A program made the translations under genes and the position numbers. This document shows, piece after piece, positions 1 to 9,168 of a DNA stretch of 64,000 nt; the stretch's first letter is position 1; every line of letters starts with the position of its first letter. Origin of the DNA: Pseudomonas hormoni (lineage in GTDB: Bacteria; Pseudomonadota; Gammaproteobacteria; Pseudomonadales; Pseudomonadaceae); the NCBI RefSeq assembly GCF_018502625.1, contig NZ_CP075566.1, positions 4,777,001 through 4,841,000 of the forward strand. Reading direction: 5' to 3'. Under the pieces are notes generated by a model. It was not told the origin of the DNA. It searched no databases and saw nothing but the letters and a program-made list of their open reading frames with translations.

Positions 1-64
1 GCTCGTCGGCTACAAATTACCCAAAACGTCTAGCAGCACCAACAACAGTCAAAATCACCAATAT

Positions 65-925
65 TCAACGATCCGTATTCATCCTGCGAATCAGCTCTGG
101 CCAACCCGGCGCCACGTAGCCAGTTGCCTCACGAAAACGTGAACCGTCCAGCGAGCGATCAATGACCAGTGCATCATCGGGCCGAATATCAATCTGCTTG
201 CCGTACTCAGAGGCGACCAAAGCCAGTAAATCGAACTTGGCGATAGGCTCGGCAGCGACATGATACAGGCCATTGAGACTCAAGTGAGGAACGACGAAGT
301 CTTTCATGACCCGCGCCAGTTCAACCGTCGGCAGCCCGGAGAAGATCGCCTTGGTAAATCCCTTTGCGCTCCCCTGCTGGGACAGGAACCAATCGACCAA
401 TGCATGGCTCGAACCCAGCTCATGCCCGATGATCGAGGTACGCAGCGTGATCGCATGGGGCAAATCATGCAGCTCACCGATGTACTTGGACTTGCCATAC
501 AAATCTTCTGCATCCGACGTATCGGACTCCAGGTAGCCACCCTTACGCCCGGAAAACACGCAGTCGGTGCTGACATGGATTAGCCGCGCACCGCTCAGCT
601 CGCACAACCGGGCCAGCCGATGCGGCAGCATTGCATTAATCGGCAGAGCGGTGAGCGGATCCTTTGCATCGGCCAAATGCTTGATCAGCCCGACACAGTT
701 AATCACCACATCTGGCCTGACCCGGGAGAATGCCGCCGCCAGCGCATCCTGGTCGAGCGCATCTACGCCAACCAGCAAACGCTCATGCGCTTGCAACGGA
801 AAATTCCGGAGCGCCGACGCACTGCGCAGCGTACCCCATGTTTCATGGTGTGCATCAGCAGAGAACACACGAAAAACAGCATTGCCGAGCATGCCGGTAA
901 CACCAAGAACCAGAACCCGTGCCAT
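65..925 (-). CDS. RmlD-type NAD(P)-dependent sugar-nucleotide reductase (possible WbvR-like)
   Basis: This is a 286-aa short-chain dehydrogenase of the RmlD type. It shows an N-terminal Rossmann motif GVTGMLG (residues 8-14), the STDCVFSG strand (119-126) and the catalytic pair Tyr143/Lys147 in YGKSK. It should reduce a 4-keto-6-deoxy sugar nucleotide in the cytoplasm. The length fits RmlD and the WbvR reductase of UDP-L-QuiNAc synthesis better than the roughly 370-aa WbjC/FnlB enzymes of UDP-L-FucNAc synthesis. No rmlA/B/C genes are nearby, so a dTDP-rhamnose role is not supported here. It is the last operon gene visible and starts 23 bp after the gene upstream; the operon continues off the left edge. 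The family is secure, the substrate is inferred. Confidence 0.8.
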   Translation of the reverse strand: MARVLVLGVTGMLGNAVFRVFSADAHHETWGTLRSASALRNFPLQAHERLLVGVDALDQDALAAAFSRVRPDVVINCVGLIKHLADAKDPLTALPINAMLPHRLARLCELSGARLIHVSTDCVFSGRKGGYLESDTSDAEDLYGKSKYIGELHDLPHAITLRTSIIGHELGSSHALVDWFLSQQGSAKGFTKAIFSGLPTVELARVMKDFVVPHLSLNGLYHVAAEPIAKFDLLALVASEYGKQIDIRPDDALVIDRSLDGSRFREATGYVAPGWPELIRRMNTDR

Positions 926-948
926 GAATCGTAAACCTTCTTAAAATT

Positions 949-2355
949 TCAAGTCTTGTAGGAATAGCGCAGAAATCTATCAACGGAAAATAGAATCAGA
1001 ACATTCAACAATATGGAGCCGAACAGCATGTAGCTTTGCAATGGTACGTAACCAAAGCTGGTATAGCGAAAAGCTATAACCTGCGCTATCAACGCACAGA
1101 ACACCAGGTTCTTTCCACCCAGCCGGTAAACCATGTACTCAACAAACGCTGCAACTACTGAGAACGCAAATACTGCGCAGAACAAAAAGAGATAGGACCC
1201 AGGATAAAACAGAAATGCGATATATCCTGGCAAGGAAACGAAGTGCGTGCCATCACCGCGGGAGTTATCGTAGGAAGACTCCACAAAATGCTTGTCATAA
1301 AACGAGTTAACCGTTTTATCGAATTTCTCGGAAAGTGCCTCTTTGAACATCGGCCAACCTTTGTCTGTTGAACCCACCACAGACATGACACCTTCCACAC
1401 CCACCCAGCGATCAAGAAAAAGAGTGGACGTTTGTTCTACAACCGCTCCTTCACGCTGAGCCGGGGTGTAATCAGTATAATAAGTTTTAGCCCGCAAGTA
1501 GTTGACAGACAACACCGATGCGACAAATAAGGTACCGAAAACCACTACAACAAATCCCGCCAACCCTAAACGCAAGCGAGGCTCTTGCCGCCGAAACTGC
1601 GCCACGGCACCATACATCAAGGCAGACCCGTTGAGGATCATACCTCGACTCCACAAGGAGACATTGGACAATGCCACCTCCAGGAGAGCGATGACGATTG
1701 CGACCCAATAACGATCTCGGTTCAATTCGAACTCAAAACGCAAGATGATTGCAGAAACGGACGCCATCCCAAACATCAACAACCAGGCATAAACACCATT
1801 AAGCCCGAAAGGCAACTTCACCCGTTCAACCAGGCCTCTCTGGTAAATACCGAACCATGCATTGGAAATGCAGACGGCCAACACAGCCAAAATAAAGGCG
1901 GTCAGCAGTGCGATTCGATATTTTCGATAAAAAGCATACAACCCGGTATAGGAGATATCCGGCATCGTATCGGGATAACTAAAAAAGAAGCGCTGACGAA
2001 TAAACCGCACGAGTAAAATTGCCGCCAGAGCACAGCAAACTACCAGTAACACCTGATCCAGCGAAGCGGGGCTTGCGTCGAAAGCACCTACCGAAATGTT
2101 GAAACGGCCATGGGAAAAAGCTGTGTGCACACTGAACTTCAGCCAGAAGCCGATCCACAGCAAGACACCAATGAAGGAATCGAAAAAAATCGCACCGCGA
2201 CCGAAGCCAAAGAACAGAACCGCCGTCGAGAGCACAGTGAACAGTATATAAACCCATGCACTTCCCTGATATTCGGCCAATGCACAGGCACCGATAAGCG
2301 CAATTCCCGCTAATACGAGTAGCCAAGTACCTTTAATCAGAATATCCCAGCGCAT
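949..2355 (-). CDS. Polytopic membrane protein, candidate O-antigen polymerase (Wzy)
   Basis: This 468-aa protein is made almost entirely of hydrophobic segments (roughly ten or more membrane spans). It has a large polar stretch around residues 300-370, as expected for a periplasmic loop of a polysaccharide polymerase. A short SRG motif near residue 236 sits in a membrane-proximal position. Its location between glycan transport/polymerisation and sugar-reductase genes, and the lack of any other dedicated Wzy, make a repeat-unit polymerase the best guess. Wzy proteins share little sequence, so this rests on topology and context. The gene looks more A+T-rich than the housekeeping genes, as is common for polymerase genes acquired by transfer. 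It starts 6 bp after the gene upstream. Confidence 0.6.
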   Translation of the reverse strand: MRWDILIKGTWLLVLAGIALIGACALAEYQGSAWVYILFTVLSTAVLFFGFGRGAIFFDSFIGVLLWIGFWLKFSVHTAFSHGRFNISVGAFDASPASLDQVLLVVCCALAAILLVRFIRQRFFFSYPDTMPDISYTGLYAFYRKYRIALLTAFILAVLAVCISNAWFGIYQRGLVERVKLPFGLNGVYAWLLMFGMASVSAIILRFEFELNRDRYWVAIVIALLEVALSNVSLWSRGMILNGSALMYGAVAQFRRQEPRLRLGLAGFVVVVFGTLFVASVLSVNYLRAKTYYTDYTPAQREGAVVEQTSTLFLDRWVGVEGVMSVVGSTDKGWPMFKEALSEKFDKTVNSFYDKHFVESSYDNSRGDGTHFVSLPGYIAFLFYPGSYLFLFCAVFAFSVVAAFVEYMVYRLGGKNLVFCALIAQVIAFRYTSFGYVPLQSYMLFGSILLNVLILFSVDRFLRYSYKT

Positions 2356-2361
2356 AATCCC

Positions 2362-4785
2362 TCAGACAACATTTCCACTAACCGTTGAAAGGCGCGCTCT
2401 TGGCAGAGAAATCACCGCCAGCAACAAACCCCATAAAAAGAACATGATTACACCAGAGTACGGTTGGCGCAGACCGACTTTGAAGGCACTGTCGACTACC
2501 AGCATGAAAATGACCACCAGCGCCAGGCCCATGTATGGGCTGTGCGCCCAAAAATCCCGCCACCGCCGGCATACGAGCACAAGACTATACAGAGCCAGCG
2601 CGATTAGCGGCAACAATCCCAGTAGACCGAAGTTGTAAGCGAAATCGAGATAGTAGTTGAGCGCACTGGGGTACAACCCCCTCTCTGGCGACGTAGCATG
2701 ACCGAAAAGGGCATTGGTCCAACTCGCGGAAATGCCATCGATATAGAACATCCAACTCTCCAGATAACCGACCCGTCCCTCGAGCGCCTGCATGGAAAGA
2801 TCGGTCGCCTCTGATAGCGGTGTTGGCACTTCTGCCTGCGACACGTAGTGCATGTACAGGAACGACAGCAGCGCCCCGCACACCGCCAACAGCGGTACGA
2901 CCAGCAAAGATGCCAGGCGTCGCTCTCGCGCCCCTTGCTGCGCAACAAAGCAGAATACCGCCAGCACGAAGAGTAGCATCGCAAGCAGAGACCAGGACAA
3001 AATCACATAGCCGCCCATCAGCAAGGTCAAGGCGCGCAGCCATCCATCAAAACCCGCACGCCCCCAGAGCGTGAACAGCGCCAGCACGAAGGCCGCAACA
3101 AACAACAAGGAAGCATACTGCAGGTGTTGATAGATACTAAAGATATAGACAGAGGGCGAAAGCAGTACATCACCTGAAGTTAGAGTCGCCAGTAACTGCA
3201 AGGGTACTACCGTCAGCAGAATGAATAGCGCGGCCTTGGCAACCAACGTCAGCGCTCCTTCACGCATGCCAAACTGCTGCCCAAGCACGAGAGCGAACAT
3301 CGGCAGGATGTACTGGATCAGCAATATCATCTTCTGACTCCCCCCTCCGCTCGTGTCCAGACCCAGCAGCAGACTGGTCAATAGCATGCCAATGAAAACG
3401 AAAAACAGACTCAGCAATGCCAGGCGCGCGTGCGAGTAGCGACCGAGCAACACCATACCCAAGTAACAGGCCAGTACCGACAGGGGAATCGGTAACAAAG
3501 CCAGAACCCCTCCGTGGCTGAAACTATGGGACGGATCATGGAAAATCCCGCCATTGAGCTGGAAAAACACGGGCAGAAATATCACCAGCGCGATCAGCAA
3601 CAGCAAGTTTTTCTGCGTGAACCAGCCCGAATCACGCCAGGAAAGCAGGCCGTGACGTTCGCTGGCATAGAACACCCAGGACAGGAGTGCACCCAGCAAG
3701 TACAGCAGCGCCAGAGCGTTGACACCGATCCCGTAATACAAGAAGGGGATACTCGCTATCAGCAGAATGTTCGACAACATGTCCGAACCGAACACATCAC
3801 CTCCGGCCTCATCCTGGAGAATGCGCAGACGGATGCGCTGTGCCAGCACCATCACGACCCCCCCCATCAAGGAGCAACCCACAGCCAGCCAGAAGAGCTG
3901 GTCCTTCTCCGTCCAGTCCAGCAAATGCGGAATGCTCCACACCCCGGCCACCAGCACTAAACCGGCCAGCAGCATGACGACCAGCATCAGATTGAACATC
4001 TTGACCAGACGCCCTGGACCTGCCGAGCGCCGCTCGTGCCGCACCATGGTCGGACCCAATGCCTGGGAGAAAACCGCACCGAGAATGCCGCCCAAGGCAA
4101 AGGCCGAAAACAGATCGCCGGCCACCTGCTTGTCCGCCACCAACAAGATGAACAGTCGGAACACGTAAACCGACACACCGATAACCGCGGTCGAACCGAA
4201 GTGCGGCAACATAAGCCGAATGCTGGAAAACAGCGGTACGCCACTGCTCAGGGCACGCTTTGGAAGCCCAAGGCTCATGCATCCAAGCAACGGCGACAGA
4301 GCCCAGAGCAACGTCATGGGTGTAGACAGAGGGCCATCGTTTAGCAGCGCCAGCAGCAGCGCCAGGCTGAGACAGCCCTGGGTAAGCAGGAAGCGGATTG
4401 CTGCGCGTTCCTGGTGACGCAACTCCTGTTCACTGAGAAAGATTTCAGCCAGCCATTCCGCAGCGCGACGCACCACCAGCAGCAGAACAAACAACCAGCT
4501 GCTATCCACAACCCCGGCACACAGCATCCACGCCAGCATGCCCAACGGCAGCAGCAAAATCAGGCGTAGTCGAAGGATCCCGGGAGCATCGATAGCGCCG
4601 GACTCAGAGAGAATCAGACTGCGCGCATTGCCGGAAAACGAGTAGAACAGCGCAACCGTGGCACCGTGGATAAGTCCGAAATCCGCCGCCAGAGCGGACT
4701 TTCCGAACAGACTCAGTCCGATCATGACCACCATCATGGCGAAGGTGTTCGCCATGAAGGCGACGGGGAAGACCATCACACGCAT
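2362..4785 (-). CDS. Large membrane protein: flippase-like (Wzx) domain fused to O-antigen polymerase/ligase-like domain
   Basis: This 807-aa protein is unusually long for a single glycan membrane protein. Residues about 1-380 read like a polysaccharide-export flippase (MATE/PST type) with about a dozen short spans. Residues about 390-800 read like a Wzy/WaaL-type protein: many spans, a hydrophilic periplasmic loop around 660-720, then a SALNYYLDFAYNFGLLG-type segment and terminal spans typical of the O-antigen ligase/polymerase family. No stop or frameshift separates the halves. A separate flippase (18924-20201) and a separate polymerase-like gene (949-2355) occur in the same operon, so this could be a second export system, a ligase or a capsule assembly protein. 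Domain calls are from sequence pattern only. Confidence 0.6.
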   Translation of the reverse strand: MRVMVFPVAFMANTFAMMVVMIGLSLFGKSALAADFGLIHGATVALFYSFSGNARSLILSESGAIDAPGILRLRLILLLPLGMLAWMLCAGVVDSSWLFVLLLVVRRAAEWLAEIFLSEQELRHQERAAIRFLLTQGCLSLALLLALLNDGPLSTPMTLLWALSPLLGCMSLGLPKRALSSGVPLFSSIRLMLPHFGSTAVIGVSVYVFRLFILLVADKQVAGDLFSAFALGGILGAVFSQALGPTMVRHERRSAGPGRLVKMFNLMLVVMLLAGLVLVAGVWSIPHLLDWTEKDQLFWLAVGCSLMGGVVMVLAQRIRLRILQDEAGGDVFGSDMLSNILLIASIPFLYYGIGVNALALLYLLGALLSWVFYASERHGLLSWRDSGWFTQKNLLLLIALVIFLPVFFQLNGGIFHDPSHSFSHGGVLALLPIPLSVLACYLGMVLLGRYSHARLALLSLFFVFIGMLLTSLLLGLDTSGGGSQKMILLIQYILPMFALVLGQQFGMREGALTLVAKAALFILLTVVPLQLLATLTSGDVLLSPSVYIFSIYQHLQYASLLFVAAFVLALFTLWGRAGFDGWLRALTLLMGGYVILSWSLLAMLLFVLAVFCFVAQQGARERRLASLLVVPLLAVCGALLSFLYMHYVSQAEVPTPLSEATDLSMQALEGRVGYLESWMFYIDGISASWTNALFGHATSPERGLYPSALNYYLDFAYNFGLLGLLPLIALALYSLVLVCRRWRDFWAHSPYMGLALVVIFMLVVDSAFKVGLRQPYSGVIMFFLWGLLLAVISLPRARLSTVSGNVV

Positions 4786-4822
4786 TATCTATTCCTTAAG
4801 CGGGCAGGTTCGCCCTGCGCCG

Positions 4823-6034
4823 TCAGCGCTGCAACAACTCGACCAAACGGGTCACTTGACTGTCCATCTCAAAATGCGCATCGAAGTAGGCCCTGCCCGC
4901 CTCCCCCATGACCGCTCGCTCAGCCGGCCCCAGCGCTTTCATGCGTCGGATATTGGTAACCAGCGGCAACACCTGTTCGGCAGGCGAGGTCAGCCCCGCT
5001 CCAGCTTCATAGACCACCCTAGCACCCTCGCCGTTCATACAAGCGATAATCGGCCGTCCAGCGGCGAGGTACGCCTGAATCTTGCTGGGGATAGTCTGGG
5101 CGAAGGCTTCTTCATCATTAAGCGATACCAGCAGGGCTGATGAGCGTTCGAAAATCGCAGACATTGCCTCCATCGGAAAGCGCCCTGGCAACACCAGATT
5201 GTCCAACGCCAGCGCCTGCTGCTGCGATTTGAGCCAGTCCAGGCGGCTTCCGCTGCCGACCAGCACAATGCGGATATCCGGTTCATCGCGCAGCTGTTCC
5301 GCCGCCTGTACCAGCGTATCCAGGGCCTGGGCAGTGCCCAGATTGCCGGCAAACACCACACAGAAGTGTTGTTTGAGCAACGCGTCCAGCTCCAGGGGAA
5401 CCTCCACCACCGACCGCTCACTACGCACATCCATAGAGTTGGGGTAGTACTGAATCTTCTCGCGTGCGGCATAGCGAGCCACCGGCTCGACGAAAGCGCG
5501 CGACTGCACCAGCAGCGTGTCGCAATGGCGATAAATCGCCCTGACCATCCAGCCCACCAATTTGAGCAAATGCCGATTGCGCACAAAACCGGTGGCAGAC
5601 AGACTTTCCGGCCACAGATCCTGCACCCAGAGCGCCAGATGCGCCTTCTTCAGCCACTTGAGGGGAATGGCCGGAATCGCCTGGGTGACTGGCGAGGGTG
5701 CGAAGACCAGGATCGCATCGAATTCGCGCTTGCGCAGCATCCAGGGCAGGTAAAGCAACCCGGCGAACACGAACGAAAGGTAGTTGAGAATCAGGTTCTT
5801 CGCCCCCCCTTTACCGCGCGGCCACAGTGGCACACGCAGCACCTCGATGTGCCCCTCATAGCGTTCTCGCTGAGTACCCGCCGCGCGATAGCCTTCAAAT
5901 ACGTTGCCATCCGGATAGTTGGGCTTGCCGGTAGTAACCACAACGTCGTGCCCCTGCTCGGCAAGGGTCCGCACGATATCGTTGATGATGAAACTTTCCG
6001 GCCAGAAATACTGGGACAGCATCAGAATTCGCAT
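4823..6034 (-). CDS. GT4-family glycosyltransferase, WbuB-like
   Basis: This 403-aa retaining GT-B glycosyltransferase starts MRILMLSQYFWPE, the opening typical of WbuB/WcaI proteins. The C-terminal half carries the nucleotide-sugar site, with GNLG near residue 235 and an SKIQAYLAAGRP segment near 332 whose position matches the E-x7-E region of family GT4. WbuB proteins are associated with L-FucNAc transfer, which would fit an L-FucNAc or L-QuiNAc sugar made with the RmlD-like reductase; the donor is inferred. It should act at the cytoplasmic face on an undecaprenyl-linked acceptor. It begins 3 bp after the stop of the neighbouring glycosyltransferase gene. Confidence 0.82.
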   Translation of the reverse strand: MRILMLSQYFWPESFIINDIVRTLAEQGHDVVVTTGKPNYPDGNVFEGYRAAGTQRERYEGHIEVLRVPLWPRGKGGAKNLILNYLSFVFAGLLYLPWMLRKREFDAILVFAPSPVTQAIPAIPLKWLKKAHLALWVQDLWPESLSATGFVRNRHLLKLVGWMVRAIYRHCDTLLVQSRAFVEPVARYAAREKIQYYPNSMDVRSERSVVEVPLELDALLKQHFCVVFAGNLGTAQALDTLVQAAEQLRDEPDIRIVLVGSGSRLDWLKSQQQALALDNLVLPGRFPMEAMSAIFERSSALLVSLNDEEAFAQTIPSKIQAYLAAGRPIIACMNGEGARVVYEAGAGLTSPAEQVLPLVTNIRRMKALGPAERAVMGEAGRAYFDAHFEMDSQVTRLVELLQR

Positions 6035-6037
6035 GAC

Positions 6038-7234
6038 TCAACGACTTGCCTGTGATGAAAGAATATGCCGATAAAGATCGAGCATACGCACGGCATTGGC
6101 TTCGATCGAGAATGTATGTTCCGCCCAGCTCCTGGCTTGCGTACCCAGCTGCCGGCGCCAGAGCGGAGCCTCGGCCATCCGCTGCAGGGCATCGGCGATC
6201 AGCGTCGGATCTGGCGTCGGCACCGCCAACCCCGTGACTTCATGTACCAGGGCGTCGGGCACCGGATCGGTCACCGCCACGACGCTCGGAACGGAATAGA
6301 AAGCCGCTTCAAACACCGGCCGGCCAGCCGCATCCAGGTGCGAAGGGAAGCAGAGGATATCCAGTTGCGGGTAGAGCGTGCGGACATCGCTCACGAATCC
6401 GAGCAGCTTGACCTGTTCCTCCAGGCACTCACGCCGGATCAGCGCTTCGAGCTCGGCACGCATATCCCGCGCGAAGCCGAATTTCCCGAGCACCCAAGCC
6501 TTGAAACCAGAGAGCTGGCGCGCGTTCTCGCCAGCGACCAGGCACTCGATACGTACGCCTCGCCCCTTGAGAATACGCATCGCCTCGACCAGCTCGAAGA
6601 TGCCTTTGAGCGGAATCAGCACCCCCAGAAAACCGACCCTGACCACCTCGTCATCACCCCTGGGCTCCGAGGCCGGGATTTGCCCGGCGACCTTGAGCCC
6701 GTTATGGATGATGCTGAGCGGCAAATTCGGCTCGAGCGTTGCGGCCACCGTATGGTCGATCGCCACTACGGCGTTGGCATAACGGCGTAAAAGGGCGTTC
6801 ACCCAGCGAGTACGCAAGCCGGCCCCCGGCTTGCGCTGCAATGAGCGGACATGTACCACCAGCGGCACGCGCAGCATCCACTTGGCAACCACCGCAAGAG
6901 GCAACAGGGTGACTTCGTTGACGTGGATCAGATCGAAAGGCTCACGGCGCAGGCGCCACAATCCGAGCAGCGAGAACGGCAGCAGGAATAGCTCGCGCAG
7001 CAGGATGAGCCAGCGCACCTTGCGGTAGTAACCGTAGCGGGTGTTATCGAACTGACTCAGCCCCCTGACCGCTTCTACCTGCAGTCCTGCCTCGGCAAAG
7101 GATTGGCAGACCGGCCCAGCGGGCGTCAGCACAGTGCCGCGCACTCCTGCGCCACGCAACATGGCATACAACTCGATCAGGCTTTTCGAGGCACCGCCAA
7201 ACGCTGCCGCAGGGTGCAAAAACAAGACTTTCAA
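6038..7234 (-). CDS. GT4-family glycosyltransferase
   Basis: This 398-aa GT-B glycosyltransferase has an N-terminal acceptor domain with a glycine-rich loop (AAFGGASKS, residues 10-18). Its C-terminal Glycos_transf_1 domain contains GFLGVLIPLKGI and the EAAFYSVPSVV region (E-x7-E equivalent). The start codon is TTG (positions 7234-7232) preceded by an AAGGG ribosome-binding site, the only plausible start for this N terminus. It likely adds one sugar of the repeat unit. The specific donor and linkage cannot be read from the sequence. Confidence 0.8.
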   Translation of the reverse strand: MKVLFLHPAAAFGGASKSLIELYAMLRGAGVRGTVLTPAGPVCQSFAEAGLQVEAVRGLSQFDNTRYGYYRKVRWLILLRELFLLPFSLLGLWRLRREPFDLIHVNEVTLLPLAVVAKWMLRVPLVVHVRSLQRKPGAGLRTRWVNALLRRYANAVVAIDHTVAATLEPNLPLSIIHNGLKVAGQIPASEPRGDDEVVRVGFLGVLIPLKGIFELVEAMRILKGRGVRIECLVAGENARQLSGFKAWVLGKFGFARDMRAELEALIRRECLEEQVKLLGFVSDVRTLYPQLDILCFPSHLDAAGRPVFEAAFYSVPSVVAVTDPVPDALVHEVTGLAVPTPDPTLIADALQRMAEAPLWRRQLGTQARSWAEHTFSIEANAVRMLDLYRHILSSQASR

Positions 7235-7282
7235 AAGAAAAACCCTTAACAGATCAGAGCCGACAGGCCTTATCGAACAGAC

Positions 7283-8404
7283 TCAGGAAGAACGCTTCAT
7301 CTGATACAGCTTGCGGATAAAGTCCCAGGCAAAGCGCTCGCTGGGATAGGCGTCGTGCGGCTTGGCCGACCTTTGCAGGTAGGCCTCCAGCTGGCTCTCG
7401 GTCCATCCCATCTTTTTCAGGAAGTACTTGCGGTCACGATCAAGCTCTTCAGACGAGGCATAAGGCGATTGCTGCAGGTGCGACAGTGCCTGCTCGCGGG
7501 TCATCTGCCCACTCATCACCAGGGTCGACAGATGCAACTTGCGCTTATCCACATCGAACTTCTGCGGCAGGATGTAACCCTGATAGAAGCGTGTGAATAC
7601 CGACTCATAGTGCTTGTACGGATAGCGCTTGTAGGCGTATTTGTCTTCAAGCAAGTCCAGCGCCGCGTCCTTCTGGTAATCATAGAAATCGAGAAACGAC
7701 ACCCATTTGATACCGCGCAATACACGGTTGTAGATGTAGCCCAAGGTTCCCATGATCGGGAAGGTCTTGATGCGCACTGCATTGCGACGAGCGATCGCCT
7801 TGATGTTGCGTTTATCCCACTTGCGCCAGTTCCAGTCTTCAGGCATCGGCATGCCCTCGGTTGCCGAATTGCTTCCCGAGAGGATGTACTTGATGCCGTA
7901 GCGCCTGGCTTGTTCGTAGTTCACCGCCAGCATGGCGTTGTCGTAGAGAAGCTCAACGTCAATCACGTCCGCGTCGAAAAACGACTGCATCAGCCCCTTG
8001 TACTCAGGCCAGTCGATAACATGCGTGTACAGGTCGACACCCAGGCTGGTCACCAGGTTCTTGATGTTGTTGACCGCCAACTCGGAGTTCCAGTTGTTGT
8101 CCATGTGCACGGCCAGTGGTCGAAGACCCTCGGCCAATGCCAGATGGATTACATAGGAGCTGTCGACGCCACCGGAAAGCCCGATGATGCAGTCGTACGG
8201 CTTGCCCTCACCGGCTTTTTTCACCTGCTCGATGAAAGCCTTGCGCCGCTGCGCACGTTCGGTTTCCTGAGCGAAAACCACGCCGTTGACGCGCTCCTGG
8301 AAATATGTACAGAAATTGCAGATGCCCTGTTCATCAAAAGATATACCGGATGCACTGTCATCCATTACGCAGCGGGTACAGACCCTGTGTTCTTTAGGAT
8401 ACAT
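7283..8404 (-). CDS. wbpG: N-acetyl sugar amidotransferase, WbpG-like (copy 1)
   Basis: This 373-aa protein has an N-terminal zinc-ribbon-like set (Cys9, Cys12, Cys29, Cys32) and a PP-loop ATPase motif SGGVDS (77-82), the layout of the WbpG/PseA family. These enzymes activate a sugar acetamido group with ATP and use ammonia from HisH/HisF partners to make an acetamidino (amidine) group. The ATG at 8404 was chosen over a longer upstream reading because an AGGGG ribosome-binding site precedes it and the family begins this way. It overlaps hisF-like gene 1 by 11 bp, so the triad is probably translationally coupled. Which sugar it modifies is not known; the uronic-acid product of the Wbp enzymes is a good candidate. 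Confidence 0.83.
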   Translation of the reverse strand: MYPKEHRVCTRCVMDDSASGISFDEQGICNFCTYFQERVNGVVFAQETERAQRRKAFIEQVKKAGEGKPYDCIIGLSGGVDSSYVIHLALAEGLRPLAVHMDNNWNSELAVNNIKNLVTSLGVDLYTHVIDWPEYKGLMQSFFDADVIDVELLYDNAMLAVNYEQARRYGIKYILSGSNSATEGMPMPEDWNWRKWDKRNIKAIARRNAVRIKTFPIMGTLGYIYNRVLRGIKWVSFLDFYDYQKDAALDLLEDKYAYKRYPYKHYESVFTRFYQGYILPQKFDVDKRKLHLSTLVMSGQMTREQALSHLQQSPYASSEELDRDRKYFLKKMGWTESQLEAYLQRSAKPHDAYPSERFAWDFIRKLYQMKRSS

Positions 8405-9167
8405 CTTTACCCCTGAAAAGCGACTCGAGCTCTGAATATTTTGGATAGCTGATGAGCACCGCACGGTGCGGGCCCTGAAGCACAAAGAGGCTTCCGGCAG
8501 CAACGGCAGAGGCGCCAGCCTTGGTCGCCTCTACAAAGTCCTGCAGTCCGGCCGCACCACCGAGAGCAATCAGTGGCACATCCACTGCCTGTGCAGCGCT
8601 TTGAATCAAGCGCAGATCATACCCTTGCTGCATGCCATCACGGTCAACCGAATTCAACAGCACTTCGCCGGCACCCGCCGCGACCAGCTCCTTTAGAGCC
8701 GACAGCCAGTCATCTCCGATTGAGCGACGCGCCGAAGACGACCACAGGCGATAGCGCCCGAGCCAGTCCCGCTTGACGTCAACGGACACCACGACGCTCT
8801 GGCTGCCAAAGCGCTCGGCGATCTCGGTGACCAGCCTCGGATTGCCCAGCACGGAGGTCTGCAGGATAACTTTCTCCACCCCGGAAGAAAAAATTCGACG
8901 TGCTTGCTCGATCGTGGAAATACCACCGCCGTAACCCAATGGCATGAAGCACTCTGCGGCGATGCTCTCGATCAGCGCGTAGTCGGGCTCACGGCCCTGA
9001 CGGCTGGCATCGATGTCGAGCACCACCAGTTCGTCCACTTCCTTCTCATTGAAGATACGGATGGCATTGACCGGGTCACCGACGTACTTGTGCTTGCCGA
9101 ACTTCTGGGTCTTGACCAGACCACCCTCGCGCAGCAGCAACGCGGGTATCACACGATGCTTGAGCAC
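8394..9167 (-). CDS. hisF2: HisF-like ammonia-channel subunit (copy 1)
   Basis: This 257-aa (beta/alpha)8 barrel protein of the HisF family starts at GTG 9167, one base after the hisH-like stop. Longer upstream reading lacks family similarity. The cyclase acid/base residue Asp11 of true HisF is Leu here, while the Asp130-equivalent (SVD) and the DRDG motif remain. It therefore probably does not make imidazole glycerol phosphate. Instead it would channel ammonia from HisH to the neighbouring WbpG-like enzyme, as proposed for the HisH2/HisF2 pair in P. aeruginosa O-antigen clusters. Context (HisH, amidotransferase, glycosyltransferases) supports this. Confidence 0.85.
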   Translation of the reverse strand: MLKHRVIPALLLREGGLVKTQKFGKHKYVGDPVNAIRIFNEKEVDELVVLDIDASRQGREPDYALIESIAAECFMPLGYGGGISTIEQARRIFSSGVEKVILQTSVLGNPRLVTEIAERFGSQSVVVSVDVKRDWLGRYRLWSSSARRSIGDDWLSALKELVAAGAGEVLLNSVDRDGMQQGYDLRLIQSAAQAVDVPLIALGGAAGLQDFVEATKAGASAVAAGSLFVLQGPHRAVLISYPKYSELESLFRGKDVS

Positions 9168-9168
9168 G

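Noticed and set aside
65..925. Calling the reductase RmlD of dTDP-rhamnose synthesis
   Set aside because: No rmlA, rmlB or rmlC is visible nearby and the WbuB-like transferase suggests another 6-deoxy sugar; kept as family-level call.
7355..8416. A 353-codon open frame opposite the copy-1 amidotransferase
   Set aside because: It is antisense to a gene with clear zinc-ribbon and PP-loop motifs, and has no features of its own.
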